A DNA stretch of 64,000 nucleotides. Origin: Bacillota bacterium (GTDB lineage Bacteria > Bacillota > Clostridia > Oscillospirales > Acutalibacteraceae). The position numbers were made by a program, and so were the translations under genes. The DNA is taken from positions 1-64,000 of the forward strand of contig JAEZGM010000022.1 in NCBI GenBank assembly GCA_023416955.1, in the 5' to 3' direction. The notes below the pieces were generated by a model, which worked only from the letters and a program-made list of their open reading frames with translations, was not told the origin of the DNA and made no database searches. Shown piece by piece: positions 43,459-53,009 of the stretch (positions are counted from its first letter, which is position 1; each line of letters begins with the position of its first letter).

Positions 43459-44757
43459 CTAAAAAATGCTATTGATTTCCTCTTTGTTTTGAATAATAAA
43501 CTGCATCATCCGGCGATTCGTTTTTGCAAGCTCTTTAAATTCGTCACGGCTTTCAAAGAACGCGGCGCAAATCATTTGAATAGAGCAGATCACATAAAAA
43601 ACCGCCTGCTTTTCTTCCGTGGATAATCTGTTCTCAGCATCATAGCCATGCAAAATTCCTCTGAGAATATCGAGCCATTTTTCATATACCTCGTTGCTGC
43701 TTTCAGATAAAATTCCAGTAGCGCAATAGCAAACGTCCCAAAGCCGTACATTTACTTCACTCAGATCAAAATCAATAAATCCGCTTACCTCGCCGTTTTC
43801 AAAGAGAACATTTCTTGGATTTGGGTCACGGTGAATGAGCTGTTTTGGAAGTTTGTCATACAGCTTTCCAAAGCCTTCGATATAGTCCTCAAAAAAGCTG
43901 TTGTCAAGCCCCATATTCCACTGCACATTCTGCTGTCTGACATTCGGTAGCGCCCAATCGATGACGCTTTGATACAAATTCACTTCATCGGGCAAAACGT
44001 CTTTCTGAATAGCTTTCAATGCTTTGTGGAGCCGGGCAATGCTTCTGCCATACTTCTCGCCAAAACTGACCCTGTTTTCGCCAAATCTATCAGACTTGGG
44101 GAGAGGCTTGCCCTTCAGCCCATGAGAAAGAATAAAAAGCTCCTTACCATCCAGATACTCGCTACTAGTTTTAGTCGGCACCGGCATGGATGAAATAAAC
44201 CCCTGTTTTTGGAGTGCCTTGGAAACTTTCAAATTTTTTAACAGCTTTTCACGGTCACCTGTTTTCAGAATATAATCGCTGCCGACCGTCCATACACTTC
44301 CCGATACTTTCGTCCCATCCATGATATAGATGTCACCTATTGGCAAGTTTTTCTCAATATTCCAATTCTCCAAAACTTTTCGTAATTCTTTTTCGGTATA
44401 CATATTTGCCACCTCCGGTTTAATTGGTTTGTATTTTTGATAAATGCTCAGATACTTTTTCGGAGAGCAGCCATACATTTTTACAAATGCCTTGTAAAAT
44501 CCCGAATAGGTTTCAAAACCGTATTCAAGAACCACATCAATCGCTTTTCTGCCGCAGGCGATTTCGGCAAGCGCGTGATCAAGACGCCGCTTTAAGATAT
44601 AGCCCGCGACCGATGAACCTATAACAGACGAAAACAAACGGTAATAATGGTATGTCGAATAATTTGCCTTCTGTGCGAGTTCTTCTGCTGTAATGTCTGT
44701 TTTCAGGTTTTGCTCAATATAATCGAGTGCGGTTTTGATTACTTCCGGATATTGCAT
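43459..44757 (-). CDS. AraC-type regulator fused to an aminoglycoside-phosphotransferase-like kinase
   Basis: A 432-residue fusion. Residues 1-105 form an AraC/XylS double helix-turn-helix (LAQKANYSTYHYYRLFSSVIG; EYGFETYSGFYKAFVKMYG). Residues about 140-400 form a phosphotransferase of the APH/ChoK type with LIHRDPNPRNVLFENG (catalytic HxDxxxxN) and FIDFDLSEV (metal Asp). The start at 44757 follows GGAGGCATACC. It may sense or phosphorylate a small molecule and report it to DNA. Antibiotic resistance is one possibility but the substrate is unknown. Confidence 0.88.
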   Translation of the reverse strand: MQYPEVIKTALDYIEQNLKTDITAEELAQKANYSTYHYYRLFSSVIGSSVAGYILKRRLDHALAEIACGRKAIDVVLEYGFETYSGFYKAFVKMYGCSPKKYLSIYQKYKPIKPEVANMYTEKELRKVLENWNIEKNLPIGDIYIMDGTKVSGSVWTVGSDYILKTGDREKLLKNLKVSKALQKQGFISSMPVPTKTSSEYLDGKELFILSHGLKGKPLPKSDRFGENRVSFGEKYGRSIARLHKALKAIQKDVLPDEVNLYQSVIDWALPNVRQQNVQWNMGLDNSFFEDYIEGFGKLYDKLPKQLIHRDPNPRNVLFENGEVSGFIDFDLSEVNVRLWDVCYCATGILSESSNEVYEKWLDILRGILHGYDAENRLSTEEKQAVFYVICSIQMICAAFFESRDEFKELAKTNRRMMQFIIQNKEEINSIF

Positions 44758-45280
44758 GGTATGCCTCCTTCCGTACGGTGGTTTCAGTATACACTGTGCT
44801 AACCGTGAAAACATTTCCTGTACTGCTATTATAGCAGACTATTATTGCATAGTTAAATGTTTGCATCTGTAATATTCGTTTGCCTGATGCCGCAAACCTT
44901 TATTTTATTCGGGCCTCCGAGTTTGTCGTTATGAACACTCGTACCAGCGGCTCGCCGCTGCAAACAAAACGCTCTTCACTTTTGTGAAGGGCGTTTTGTT
45001 TTATGCTCACGTTTATGCCATGCATGCTCTTTTAACCAAGCCTGCCGCTAAAAATTTATGTGTCAGGTCTTGATCCCGTACATGGATTTTTTTTGTAGTG
45101 CTTTGACCTCACTCGCCTGGAGCGTATATGCAAAATCTAAACTCAAAATAGATCTGCTTGATTGCATCGTTCTAAGCTGATCTTTTAGTAATCCGTACAA
45201 TCTTTATCATTTCACAAACAGACCCTATGCCATACCCATTTACATTATTTATATAATATGCAGGAGAAAAATGCGTCCGA
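44758..45280. other. Non-coding region with recombinase scar and hairpins
   Basis: No gene seen. It holds TGTAATATTCGTTTG (44868-44882) and TCGTTATGAACACTCG (44926-44941), which match both flanks of the serine recombinase gene at the window start. Two hairpins follow: CAGCGG/CCGCTG (44945-44960) and CAAAACGCTCTTCAC/GTGAAGGGCGTTTTG (44965-44998). Confidence 0.6.
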
Positions 45281-45763
45281 CTAGATAGTCATAAGATCAC
45301 TTGCCCATTTAGCAGCTTTGCTGGCACAATCCTCAGGATTTTTTTTAGGTTCAACATAGGATGTTTCACCGATAAACTTATTCCCGGGAAGCGCTTCCTT
45401 CAATTTTGCAAAGCACTTTTCGGCTCCGTTTCCTCCGTGGCTGGCAAACAGTGCTATCCATTTGCCCTGAATCTTGTATTGTCTGATAAAACTCTTTATC
45501 GGCGGCGTATATGATCCTGCCCAGACCGGCGTTCCGATAAAAATCGTTTCGTATCGGTTTAAATCAATACTGTCGTTTGTAAGCTTTGGCTTCTCACCGA
45601 AAATAACGCTTTTTCCTCCCCAAAAGTACTTTGAAAATCCTTCCGTTGGGTATTTCTTGCTCGTTTTTAATTCGACAATATCTGCGTTTATTGTTTCAGC
45701 AATCTTTTCCGCAATGAATTTTGTGTTGCCGTCAAATGAAAAATATACAACCAAAGTGTTCAT
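45281..45763 (-). CDS. Flavodoxin
   Basis: A 160-residue FMN protein. The phosphate loop is VVYFSFDGNTKFIAEKIAE (residues 4-22), and the flavin loops are IFIGTPVWAGSYTPPIKSFI and ALFASHGGNGAEK. The ATG at 45763 follows GGAGAATCATT. It is 32 nt downstream of an iron-sulfur membrane protein in the same direction, so it may be the soluble partner of that redox chain. Confidence 0.9.
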   Translation of the reverse strand: MNTLVVYFSFDGNTKFIAEKIAETINADIVELKTSKKYPTEGFSKYFWGGKSVIFGEKPKLTNDSIDLNRYETIFIGTPVWAGSYTPPIKSFIRQYKIQGKWIALFASHGGNGAEKCFAKLKEALPGNKFIGETSYVEPKKNPEDCASKAAKWASDLMTI

Positions 45764-45795
45764 AATGATTCTCCTTAATGCTATTATACTTATAT

Positions 45796-46509
45796 TTACC
45801 GCCGTTTGCGGCATATTCCTAAGCTTATTGCTTTCTTGGGGCATCCATCAATGCATTCAAGGCAGTTTATACATTCGGTCGAATCCATGCCTCCTGATTT
45901 AACCATTTCGGCTACGTTCAAACCCATAGGACAGTTCCTGCTGCATTTTCCGCAGGAAACGCAGTCGTCTGGTTTTGCTTTAAGCCTAAATCTTGGGATG
46001 TGAAGAAGATCTGCGAGCTTTTCGCCGATTACCATGAACGGAGCCATCCAGCAGAGGCTGTGGCACATTCCGCGTTTGCCGGTCAGAAGCGTGAACAAAT
46101 AGATTACAGTCATAACAATTGCATATATGATAATATACTGCATATCAATGTTCACTAAATACAGAAAATCTCCTTTGAGTGGTCTGTTATGTATCCATAG
46201 AAATACAATGAACGAAAGCCAAACCACCCAAATAATGTATTTAGATAGGTTTTTTCCTTTACTGTTCCAACTGCGGTTGTTGGCACCGGAAACATAATCC
46301 TGTACCGCGCCGCCGGGACAAAGCCAACCGCAGAACAGACGGCTGCCGACGATTGAAAACAGCAGGAGCAGCCCAAAAACCATTGCGCTTCCATTCAACA
46401 CACCCTTTGCCGCAGACAAAATGATCACCATAGGCGATAAAAAGAAAAATGTTATCGGAAACATCAGTGCGGAAAAAACCAATAGACCTTTGCGAACCCT
46501 TTGCCTCAT
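45796..46509 (-). CDS. 4Fe-4S membrane protein (NapH/MauN-like)
   Basis: A 237-residue membrane redox protein with about 4-5 helices. FCGWLCPGGAVQDYVSG is a cysteine motif typical of the NapH/YccM class. Two C-terminal 4Fe-4S ferredoxin clusters follow (CVSCGKCSRNCPMG and CINCLECIDGCPKKA). It probably passes electrons from the membrane pool to a partner. The start at 46509 follows AAAGGAG. It lies between the PadR and flavodoxin genes in one operon. Confidence 0.9.
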   Translation of the reverse strand: MRQRVRKGLLVFSALMFPITFFFLSPMVIILSAAKGVLNGSAMVFGLLLLFSIVGSRLFCGWLCPGGAVQDYVSGANNRSWNSKGKNLSKYIIWVVWLSFIVFLWIHNRPLKGDFLYLVNIDMQYIIIYAIVMTVIYLFTLLTGKRGMCHSLCWMAPFMVIGEKLADLLHIPRFRLKAKPDDCVSCGKCSRNCPMGLNVAEMVKSGGMDSTECINCLECIDGCPKKAISLGICRKRR

Positions 46510-46511
46510 TA

Positions 46512-47069
46512 TTAATCTCCTTTCCCTGAAATTATTTTTTTGGCCTCGACAGCCCAATCTTTCATTGCGGAGTAGATATAAACACCGCAGAGTGCAGTCA
46601 ACTGGCTGTAGGTGCAGTCCGTGCCCTGCTCTTTGAGTTGGTCAAAAAACTCGATATAACCGTTCATGTCCTTAACCAGCTTTTCATTTTTTCTGATAAA
46701 ATCGTCCAGATGCCCGAGTAGTACCTCCGGCTCAGTATTCTCACCGAAGGAAACCTTGAGGAGTATTTCACATCTAAGCTTCTCAATTTCAGGCTCCTCA
46801 CGCAGCCAATCCGAAAGTTCTTTCTTGCCGTCGTCAGTTATGCTGTATACGATCTGTCCGCGACCGTTTCCGGTTTCCGTATTGTAGGAACTCACGGCAA
46901 GACCCTCGGCAACCAGCTTTTTGAGTGTAGGATAGATCTGACCGTAACTCTCCTGCCAGAAATGGCTATATTCTTTCTCAATCCATTTTTTAATCGTATA
47001 ACCGGTTTGCGGCATGCGCGCCAGCATTCCCAGTACTACATATTTCGATTTTCCTGTGTTTTCTTTCAA
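46512..47069 (-). CDS. PadR family transcriptional repressor
   Basis: A 185-residue repressor: an N-terminal winged helix (LGMLARMPQTGYTIKKWIEKE; SYGQIYPTLKKLVAEGL; YSITDDGKKELSDWL) and a C-terminal dimerisation helix bundle (PadR C-terminal domain). Start is TTG at 47069 with GGGTGG upstream. It heads the operon with the iron-sulfur protein (gap 2 nt) and flavodoxin, and the promoter is covered by a palindrome, so self-repression is likely. Confidence 0.9.
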   Translation of the reverse strand: MKENTGKSKYVVLGMLARMPQTGYTIKKWIEKEYSHFWQESYGQIYPTLKKLVAEGLAVSSYNTETGNGRGQIVYSITDDGKKELSDWLREEPEIEKLRCEILLKVSFGENTEPEVLLGHLDDFIRKNEKLVKDMNGYIEFFDQLKEQGTDCTYSQLTALCGVYIYSAMKDWAVEAKKIISGKGD

Positions 47070-47091
47070 GTGCGCCCACCCTATCTGTATA

Positions 47092-47130
47092 ATATATCTT
47101 AATAATATATTATCAAGATATATATGTCAA
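47092..47130 (-). promoter_or_regulatory. PadR operon promoter with palindromic operator
   Basis: TTGACA (47130-47125) and TATTAT (47107-47102) with a 17-nt spacer. ATATATCTT (47092-47100) and AAGATATAT (from 47115) form an inverted repeat across the promoter, a likely PadR site. Confidence 0.7.
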
Positions 47131-47301
47131 GTTAACTAAGAAAATATATATTCCCATGATGAGAAAAATAGGAAGTAATAGTCTATTTTTCGGCCCCACC
47201 TGCCAACCGTATCCATGCAATTAGCTTTGTACCGACAAAAACAGTTAATCCCCGGCCGTGACAGCCGGGGATTTTTTCAAATGTATTCCTGAAAACAAAG
47301 A

Positions 47302-47865
47302 TCAGATGAAAATATAAACGGAAACCACTCCGGCTATAACAGAACCGATAAAGTTGCCAATCAGGTCAAAATCAGTATCTGCCAGCCCATGTTGGTGTTT
47401 CGAATACTTTGGTTTCTTTGAAATGGAATCAATCATGAATTCCAGAATTTCGAAGAAGGTTCCAATTGATAATCCAGCGGCGGCAATAAAATAGGGAATA
47501 TAGCCTTTTGGACTTTGAAGCGGGCCAATAATATTTTGCATGACAGAATAAATAAAAAGAGCGAATGAAAAAGCGCCAAGGCCGTGAAGGAAGCGGTCAA
47601 AGTACTTGTTTTTATGGTAAGCGTCCATACACTGCCCAATCAGTGTATGACCTAAGAGCGTATAAATAAAAATTATCATGATGAAGCTGTGAATTGGGAA
47701 TTTAAATCTGCTGTTGAAGATGAGAAGGAGTGTGACAGCTACAATAATTATGATATTCTCTATGATCTGACCGTATTTTTTATTTTTGCTGACTCTGTAA
47801 AGAGTGTAGAATTCTCCAATAAAGAATAAGGATGGAAAAAGCAGTAACAATCCCGTTTTAAGCAT
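47302..47865 (-). CDS. DUF2238/YjdF-like membrane protein
   Basis: A 187-residue integral membrane protein with five or six helices. The C-terminal signature HGLADTDFDLIGNFIGSVIAG is characteristic of the YjdF/DUF2238 family. Function is unknown. ATG at 47865 follows GAGGCGG. No operon partner is near. Confidence 0.85.
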   Translation of the reverse strand: MLKTGLLLLFPSLFFIGEFYTLYRVSKNKKYGQIIENIIIIVAVTLLLIFNSRFKFPIHSFIMIIFIYTLLGHTLIGQCMDAYHKNKYFDRFLHGLGAFSFALFIYSVMQNIIGPLQSPKGYIPYFIAAAGLSIGTFFEILEFMIDSISKKPKYSKHQHGLADTDFDLIGNFIGSVIAGVVSVYIFI

Positions 47866-48077
47866 AGCAATCCGCCTCACGAGTACATGATTTGATATCA
47901 TTATGCCTCTAGTCGGACGAAAAATTCTTGATCAGGATTACCGTTCCTCTCAAGTCCACAGCAATACCGATTTTTTCAATATGTAAAGTCAGCTTTATAC
48001 TGAAAAGGACATTAAATCCCCTGCCATACACAACTTCGCGGCAGGGAACTTTTGCGCACAAATATAAATCCATAAAG

Positions 48078-48173
48078 TTATTGCCCACGGTGCTGAGAAG
48101 CCGCAAAAGCAATTAATCCGTCCACAACTGCCAACAGTACAATTGCCCCCGCAATTAAGGAAATTGACATCAT
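48078..48173 (-). CDS. Tiny membrane protein (31 aa)
   Basis: Starts MMSISLIAGAIVLLAVVDGL and ends AASQHRGQ, with GGAGGGA 7 nt before the first ATG. One membrane segment. It could be another small toxin or regulator; the DNA downstream (48010-48050) holds a CCCTGCC/GGCAGGG hairpin. Function unknown. Confidence 0.6.
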   Translation of the reverse strand: MMSISLIAGAIVLLAVVDGLIAFAASQHRGQ

Positions 48174-48355
48174 CTATCTATCCCTCCATTTCATGATCAG
48201 TCCTCATACTATTGGGACCTTATGTAATATTATACATATATCAACACATACATGCTTAATCCAGGGGTAACAGTATAGCGGATCCTTCGCAGGTATCTGA
48301 TAATCAGACTAAATACTGAAATCGTATCATATATTTCAATATCGGGGTGAAATAG

Positions 48356-49252
48356 ATGCTCATAAAAGTGAAACACATCTGGTCGTTACTGATTTTCGTC
48401 CTTGTACTGAGTATAATCTCTTCTTCATTATGCTTTCAGGCCATGACCTACAGTGTAGACGCTGTTCCTACCGAAAGCGACAGCGCCTGTGTGCCTATTA
48501 TCCTATATCATGAGGTAAAACCGACAAATGGGCATCTTGTGGTAAGTCCAGGCGATTTTGAAAATGATTTAAAATACCTGTCGGCGCATCACTATACTAC
48601 GATTACAATGGCCGATTTACTGGAGTATGCTTACAATGACAAAGACTTACCGGATAAACCGATTATCCTTTCATTCGATGACGGATATCTTGACAACTAC
48701 AAATATGTATATCCGTTGCTAAAAAAATACAATATGAAAATCGTGCTTTCTCTCATCGCAAAAAACACCGACGACTTTACACAGATTCCCGATGATAACA
48801 TTCTATACTCGCATGTGACGTGGACACAGCTGAATGAAATGCTGCAGTCGGGTCTTGTAGAGGTGCAAAATCACACGTATAATCTACATTCCAACAAGGG
48901 CAAGCGAATTGGCTGTATGCAAATGAAAGGTGAGTCGAACTTGCACTATGAAGAAGCTTTGACGGAAGATGTTATGAAATGTCAGAACGAGATCAAAGAA
49001 ATGACCGGGAAAAATCCGAGCACGTTTACATATCCTTACGGAAAATTCAGTGAAAATACAGATGCCGTTCTGAAAAAATTAGGCTTTAAGGCAACGCTGT
49101 CGTGCAAATACGGGGTCAACGTTCTAAGAAAAGGAGACCAAGACGCACTCTACAATTTGAAGAGAGTCAGCCGCCTGCGCGGAAAAGGAATCGAAAAAAC
49201 GCTGAAAGGCGGAATGGAAACCCTAAAATATCAAAAGAGCACATCGGGCTGA
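48356..49252 (+). CDS. Secreted polysaccharide deacetylase
   Basis: A 298-residue NodB-type deacetylase with an N-terminal signal anchor (LLIFVLVLSIISSSLCFQA). Catalytic motifs are PIILSFDDGYLDNY (metal Asp pair), VEVQNHTYNLHS (His ligands) and STFTYPYGKFSE. The YHEVKP segment before them is common. It probably removes acetyl groups from wall or matrix sugars. It is transcribed alone and ends at a strong shared terminator. Confidence 0.93.
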   Translation: MLIKVKHIWSLLIFVLVLSIISSSLCFQAMTYSVDAVPTESDSACVPIILYHEVKPTNGHLVVSPGDFENDLKYLSAHHYTTITMADLLEYAYNDKDLPDKPIILSFDDGYLDNYKYVYPLLKKYNMKIVLSLIAKNTDDFTQIPDDNILYSHVTWTQLNEMLQSGLVEVQNHTYNLHSNKGKRIGCMQMKGESNLHYEEALTEDVMKCQNEIKEMTGKNPSTFTYPYGKFSENTDAVLKKLGFKATLSCKYGVNVLRKGDQDALYNLKRVSRLRGKGIEKTLKGGMETLKYQKSTSG

Positions 49253-49294
49253 TCCGGTTTTCATAGATTCTTCACGTGTGTTTAAATTCATTGT

Positions 49295-49341
49295 AGAGAA
49301 CAGCCCTAAACGGATCTCTTATCCATTTAGGGCTGTTCTCT
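49295..49341. terminator. Bidirectional terminator
   Basis: AGAGAACAGCCCTAAA (49295-49310) and TTTAGGGCTGTTCTCT (49326-49341) pair perfectly between the convergent deacetylase and plsY genes. Confidence 0.85.
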
Positions 49342-49346
49342 GTAGG

Positions 49347-50066
49347 TTATTCTGATTTTTTGTGAACCGAAAGTTTCTTTTCCGTTCCGTTTTTAATTCT
49401 TATAATATTTGTCCGGTGTTCCGCGACTAAAATAACCGCCATAAGAGCGGCTATGCTGGTCGTCACCAAAACATAGGTTAAAGAAGCTGATTGATCCATA
49501 CGGTAATCAACGAAATAAGTGACAAAAAACGTAGCAATCGGAAACATGCTCGCCCCACAGATGGAAGCAAGCGACACAATCTGCGAAACAGCAAGCACAA
49601 TGATAAACAGCCCCATTGAGAGAACAAATACACGCCAGTCTATCAATGCAATCATTGCTGCGCTGGTCAGAACCCCTTTTCCGCCTTTAAAACCAAAATA
49701 CAGCGGATATATATGACCGATTACACAGAGGACGCCAGCAAGATAAGCACCGTACTGAGAAGCGTAATGGAGCGTAGGAGTGGCAAGACCCGCAAGCTCG
49801 CCGGCATACTGGAAAACATATCTTCCGATCATCACGGAAACGGCACCTTTGGCAAAATCAAAAACTGTTGTAAATATGGCTGCTTTCGCGCCGACGGAAC
49901 GGAGCACATTGGTTGCACCCGCATTACCGCTGCCCAGCGTACGAATATCGGTATTGTTGCTGAACACCCTTGTGAAGATGATGGAAAAACTGACGCTCCC
50001 TAAAAGATAAGCAACTACCGCCACCAAAAGCCCAGGCAGTACGAATGTACTTAAATATGCTAACAT
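49347..50066 (-). CDS. plsY: Glycerol-3-phosphate acyltransferase PlsY
   Basis: A 239-residue membrane acyltransferase with about 6-7 helices that acylates glycerol-3-phosphate with acyl-phosphate. PlsY motifs are AYLLGSVSFSIIF, TLGSGNAGATNVLRSVG and HIYPLYFGFKGGKGVLTS. It lies 12 nt after der, in the DUF512-der-plsY operon seen in many Clostridia. Confidence 0.95.
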   Translation of the reverse strand: MLAYLSTFVLPGLLVAVVAYLLGSVSFSIIFTRVFSNNTDIRTLGSGNAGATNVLRSVGAKAAIFTTVFDFAKGAVSVMIGRYVFQYAGELAGLATPTLHYASQYGAYLAGVLCVIGHIYPLYFGFKGGKGVLTSAAMIALIDWRVFVLSMGLFIIVLAVSQIVSLASICGASMFPIATFFVTYFVDYRMDQSASLTYVLVTTSIAALMAVILVAEHRTNIIRIKNGTEKKLSVHKKSE

Positions 50067-50078
50067 TGGTGTTACCCC

Positions 50079-51407
50079 CTATTTATCTCCGCGCTCACGC
50101 ACAATGATTCTGATTGGAGTTCCTTCCAGACCGAAAGTTTCACGAATCCGGTTTTCCAAATACCTTTGGTAAGAAAAATGAAACAAATCCGCAGAATTTA
50201 CGAAACAAACAAAAGTCGGGGGTCTGACAGAAGCCTGGGTCATATAATAGATTTTCAGCCTTCTGCCCTTATCCGTAGGCGGCTGTACGCGTGCGACCGC
50301 CTGTGACAGCACATCGTTCAGCATACCGGTGGAAATACGCATGGAATTGGAATTTGCCACATGCTTGATCAGTTCAAATAACCGGTCAATCCTCTGCCCT
50401 GTTTTGGCGGAAATAAAAATAATCGGCGCATAGGACATAAAGGAAAAGTCGTCTTCCAGCGATCTACGGTAATCAATCATGGTATGGTCGTCTTTTTCGA
50501 CGGCATCCCACTTGTTAACGACGATAACGCAACCCTTTCCCGCTTCATGCGCGAGGCCGGCTACCTTAGAATCCTGCTCCGTAAAACCGACGGATGCATC
50601 AATCATAATGGCGCAGACATCCGCACGCTCAATTGCCATTTGCGCACGCATATTGCTATAACGCTCAATACTGTCTTCCACCTTATTCTTTCTGCGCAGT
50701 CCAGCGGTATCAATCAGCGTAAAACGCCCATAGGCAGTTTCCACCGTGGTATCAATTGCGTCGCGGGTGGTGCCGGCAATGTCGGAAACGATACAGCGCT
50801 CTTCCCCGCAGATTTTATTGACCAGAGAGGATTTCCCCACGTTCGGCTTGCCGATAATGGCAACCTTGATCAGTTCGCCGTCATCATCTTCTTCTGATTG
50901 ATCTGGAAGATACTCAAACACCGCGTCAAGCAAGTCTCCCGTACCGTGTCCATGCACGGAGGATACAGCGACCGGGTCGCCGAGCCCCAGATTATAAAAT
51001 TCATAAAAATCAGCCGGGGGGCCGCCGATGGTATCACACTTGTTGACGCACAGAACCACCGGTCTGCCGCTTTTTTGCAGCATGGAGGCAACATCGGCAT
51101 CCGTTGCGACCAATCCGGTTCGCACGTCTGTTACAAAGATGATAACGTCAGCCGCGTCAATGGCAAGCTGCGCCTGTGTTCTCATTTGTGATAAGATAAT
51201 ATCGCTGGTGCTCGGCTCGATACCCCCTGTATCAACAAGGGAAAATTTGCGGCCGTCCCACTCGCAGTCACCGTAGATTCTGTCCCGTGTAACACCGGGC
51301 GTATCGTCCACGATAGAAAGCCGCTGACCGACTAATTTATTAAAAAGGGTCGATTTCCCGACATTTGGTCTGCCGACAATCGCTACAACCGGTTTAGACA
51401 CTGGCAT
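50079..51407 (-). CDS. der: Ribosome biogenesis GTPase Der
   Basis: A 442-residue protein with two GTPase domains: VGRPNVGKSTLFNKLVGQR with DTPGVTRDR in the first, IGKPNVGKSSLVNKICG with DIAGTTRDA and NKWDA in the second. A C-terminal KH-like domain follows. It acts in 50S assembly. ATG at 51407 fits AGGAAGTG upstream. It overlaps the DUF512 gene end by 14 nt. Confidence 0.97.
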   Translation of the reverse strand: MPVSKPVVAIVGRPNVGKSTLFNKLVGQRLSIVDDTPGVTRDRIYGDCEWDGRKFSLVDTGGIEPSTSDIILSQMRTQAQLAIDAADVIIFVTDVRTGLVATDADVASMLQKSGRPVVLCVNKCDTIGGPPADFYEFYNLGLGDPVAVSSVHGHGTGDLLDAVFEYLPDQSEEDDDGELIKVAIIGKPNVGKSSLVNKICGEERCIVSDIAGTTRDAIDTTVETAYGRFTLIDTAGLRRKNKVEDSIERYSNMRAQMAIERADVCAIMIDASVGFTEQDSKVAGLAHEAGKGCVIVVNKWDAVEKDDHTMIDYRRSLEDDFSFMSYAPIIFISAKTGQRIDRLFELIKHVANSNSMRISTGMLNDVLSQAVARVQPPTDKGRRLKIYYMTQASVRPPTFVCFVNSADLFHFSYQRYLENRIRETFGLEGTPIRIIVRERGDK

Positions 51408-52710
51408 CACTTCCTATAATCGCATTTAATAGTTCATATCCATCATTGGGAATTACCGTTATATTTGTCTGTAACGCTTCCTTTAATTCATCAACCGTTA
51501 CATCATCCAAAAAAACATCGGCTTCATGGCGCAGCATAACATTCGGCAAAATGAGTTCGCTGCCCAGATTTCTGCCTTTCAGCTGCTTGATAATATCGCC
51601 GCCGGTCACCAATCCGGCAACGTCAATCGCGTGGCCGAAGAAATCGTTCACAATCGGAATCAGTTCGCAAGTAAGATTATTGCATTTTATTCTTAATCCG
51701 TCAAGTAAATCATTCAAAAAAGGATAGAGCGCCATTCCCGTAATGAGCGTAACATGACGCTTTTCCTTGGGCGGGTCGAAATCCTCCAGCGCTTGCTCAA
51801 ATTCCTGCTTCAGGTTCGCCATGAGGCCTACCCCGTTTTCAAGCTGGTCAAAATCGCCGTAAAATTCAGCGGGCGGAATCTCCCGGTGGGCCTTCAGGTA
51901 AAATTCGTCTGCTGCATAACAGATTCTCTGCCCGTACTTCGCCTGAAAATTGTCGCCGTATCGCTCCATAATCCGCACAACATCTTCCGCGGAATCCTGA
52001 TCGTAGGACTGAAGCGGGAATAGATCCTTCCGGAACTTGGTCAAGCCCACCGGTACGACCGCAACGCTCTGCACGGACGGGTATAGACCGCCAAGATCGT
52101 TCAGGCTGCGCTCCAGCTCCGCGCCGTCGTTGATACTCCTGCACAAGACAAGCTGCGTATTGATTTTGATGCCCGCCTCTGCCAGCCGGTACAAAATATC
52201 CAGCGATCTGCCCGCGAACCGGTTTCCCATCATTTTCACGCGCAGTTCGGGGTTCGTGGTATGAACGGATATATTGATGGGGCTGATATGCATTTTTATA
52301 ATACGCTCAACATCATGCTCGCTCATATTCGTCAGCGTAATGTAATTGCCAAATAAAAAAGAGAGACGTGAATCGTCGTCCTTAAAATAGAGGCTGCTGC
52401 GCATCCCTTTGGGCAGCTGGTCAATAAAGCAAAAGACGCAGTTGTTGCGGCAGGGCAGCTGCTTGTCCATCAGGTATGTCTCGAACTCAAGCCCGATCGG
52501 CTCATATTCGCCCTTCCGGATGGAAACGGTGCGGGTAGTTCCCCGCTCGTCTATCAATTCGAGGGAAAGCCGCTTACTGGTTTCATAAAAACGATAATCG
52601 AGTACATCGTATATTTCGCTGGAGTTGATGGAAACCAGTATTTCCCCGGGAAGGATTCCGGCCTGCTGCGCGGGGCTGTCCAAATCCACTGAAAATATTT
52701 TGACTGACAT
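51394..52710 (-). CDS. DUF512 radical SAM-like protein with PDZ domain
   Basis: A 438-residue protein with an N-terminal PDZ domain (SPAQQAGILPGEILVSINSS). A radical SAM-type segment follows (PCRNNCVFCFIDQLPKGM) whose cysteines could bind a 4Fe-4S cluster, then the DUF512 tail. It is conserved upstream of der in Clostridia. Its reaction is unknown. Confidence 0.92.
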   Translation of the reverse strand: MSVKIFSVDLDSPAQQAGILPGEILVSINSSEIYDVLDYRFYETSKRLSLELIDERGTTRTVSIRKGEYEPIGLEFETYLMDKQLPCRNNCVFCFIDQLPKGMRSSLYFKDDDSRLSFLFGNYITLTNMSEHDVERIIKMHISPINISVHTTNPELRVKMMGNRFAGRSLDILYRLAEAGIKINTQLVLCRSINDGAELERSLNDLGGLYPSVQSVAVVPVGLTKFRKDLFPLQSYDQDSAEDVVRIMERYGDNFQAKYGQRICYAADEFYLKAHREIPPAEFYGDFDQLENGVGLMANLKQEFEQALEDFDPPKEKRHVTLITGMALYPFLNDLLDGLRIKCNNLTCELIPIVNDFFGHAIDVAGLVTGGDIIKQLKGRNLGSELILPNVMLRHEADVFLDDVTVDELKEALQTNITVIPNDGYELLNAIIGSDASV

Positions 52711-52798
52711 GGCGACTCCTTGTTAGGCCTAATAAATAATCAAAAAAATAAGAGAAGGATTGCTCCTTCTCTTCATTTCCGGAAAATCAAGAAAAAAA

Positions 52799-52981
52799 TC
52801 AGGCTTCTTTCTTAATTACTTCCCTGCCGTTGTAGTAACCGCAGCTGTTGCAAACTCTGTGAGGAGTTTTGTACTCACCGCACTTCGGGCATTTTGTCAA
52901 AGTAGGAGCACTAATCTTCCAAACATTTGAACGCCTTTTATTTTGTCTGGCACTTGATACTTTTCTCTTCGGTACAGCCAT
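52799..52981 (-). CDS. rpmF: 50S ribosomal protein L32
   Basis: A 60-residue basic protein: MAVPKRKVSSARQNKRRSNV followed by a zinc ribbon CPKCGEYKTPHRVCNSC. All four cysteines are present. The start at 52981 follows GGAGGTGCTGATA. It follows the YceD gene, the usual pair. Confidence 0.97.
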   Translation of the reverse strand: MAVPKRKVSSARQNKRRSNVWKISAPTLTKCPKCGEYKTPHRVCNSCGYYNGREVIKKEA

Positions 52982-53009
52982 TATCAGCACCTCCTTAATA
53001 AACTCAAGC

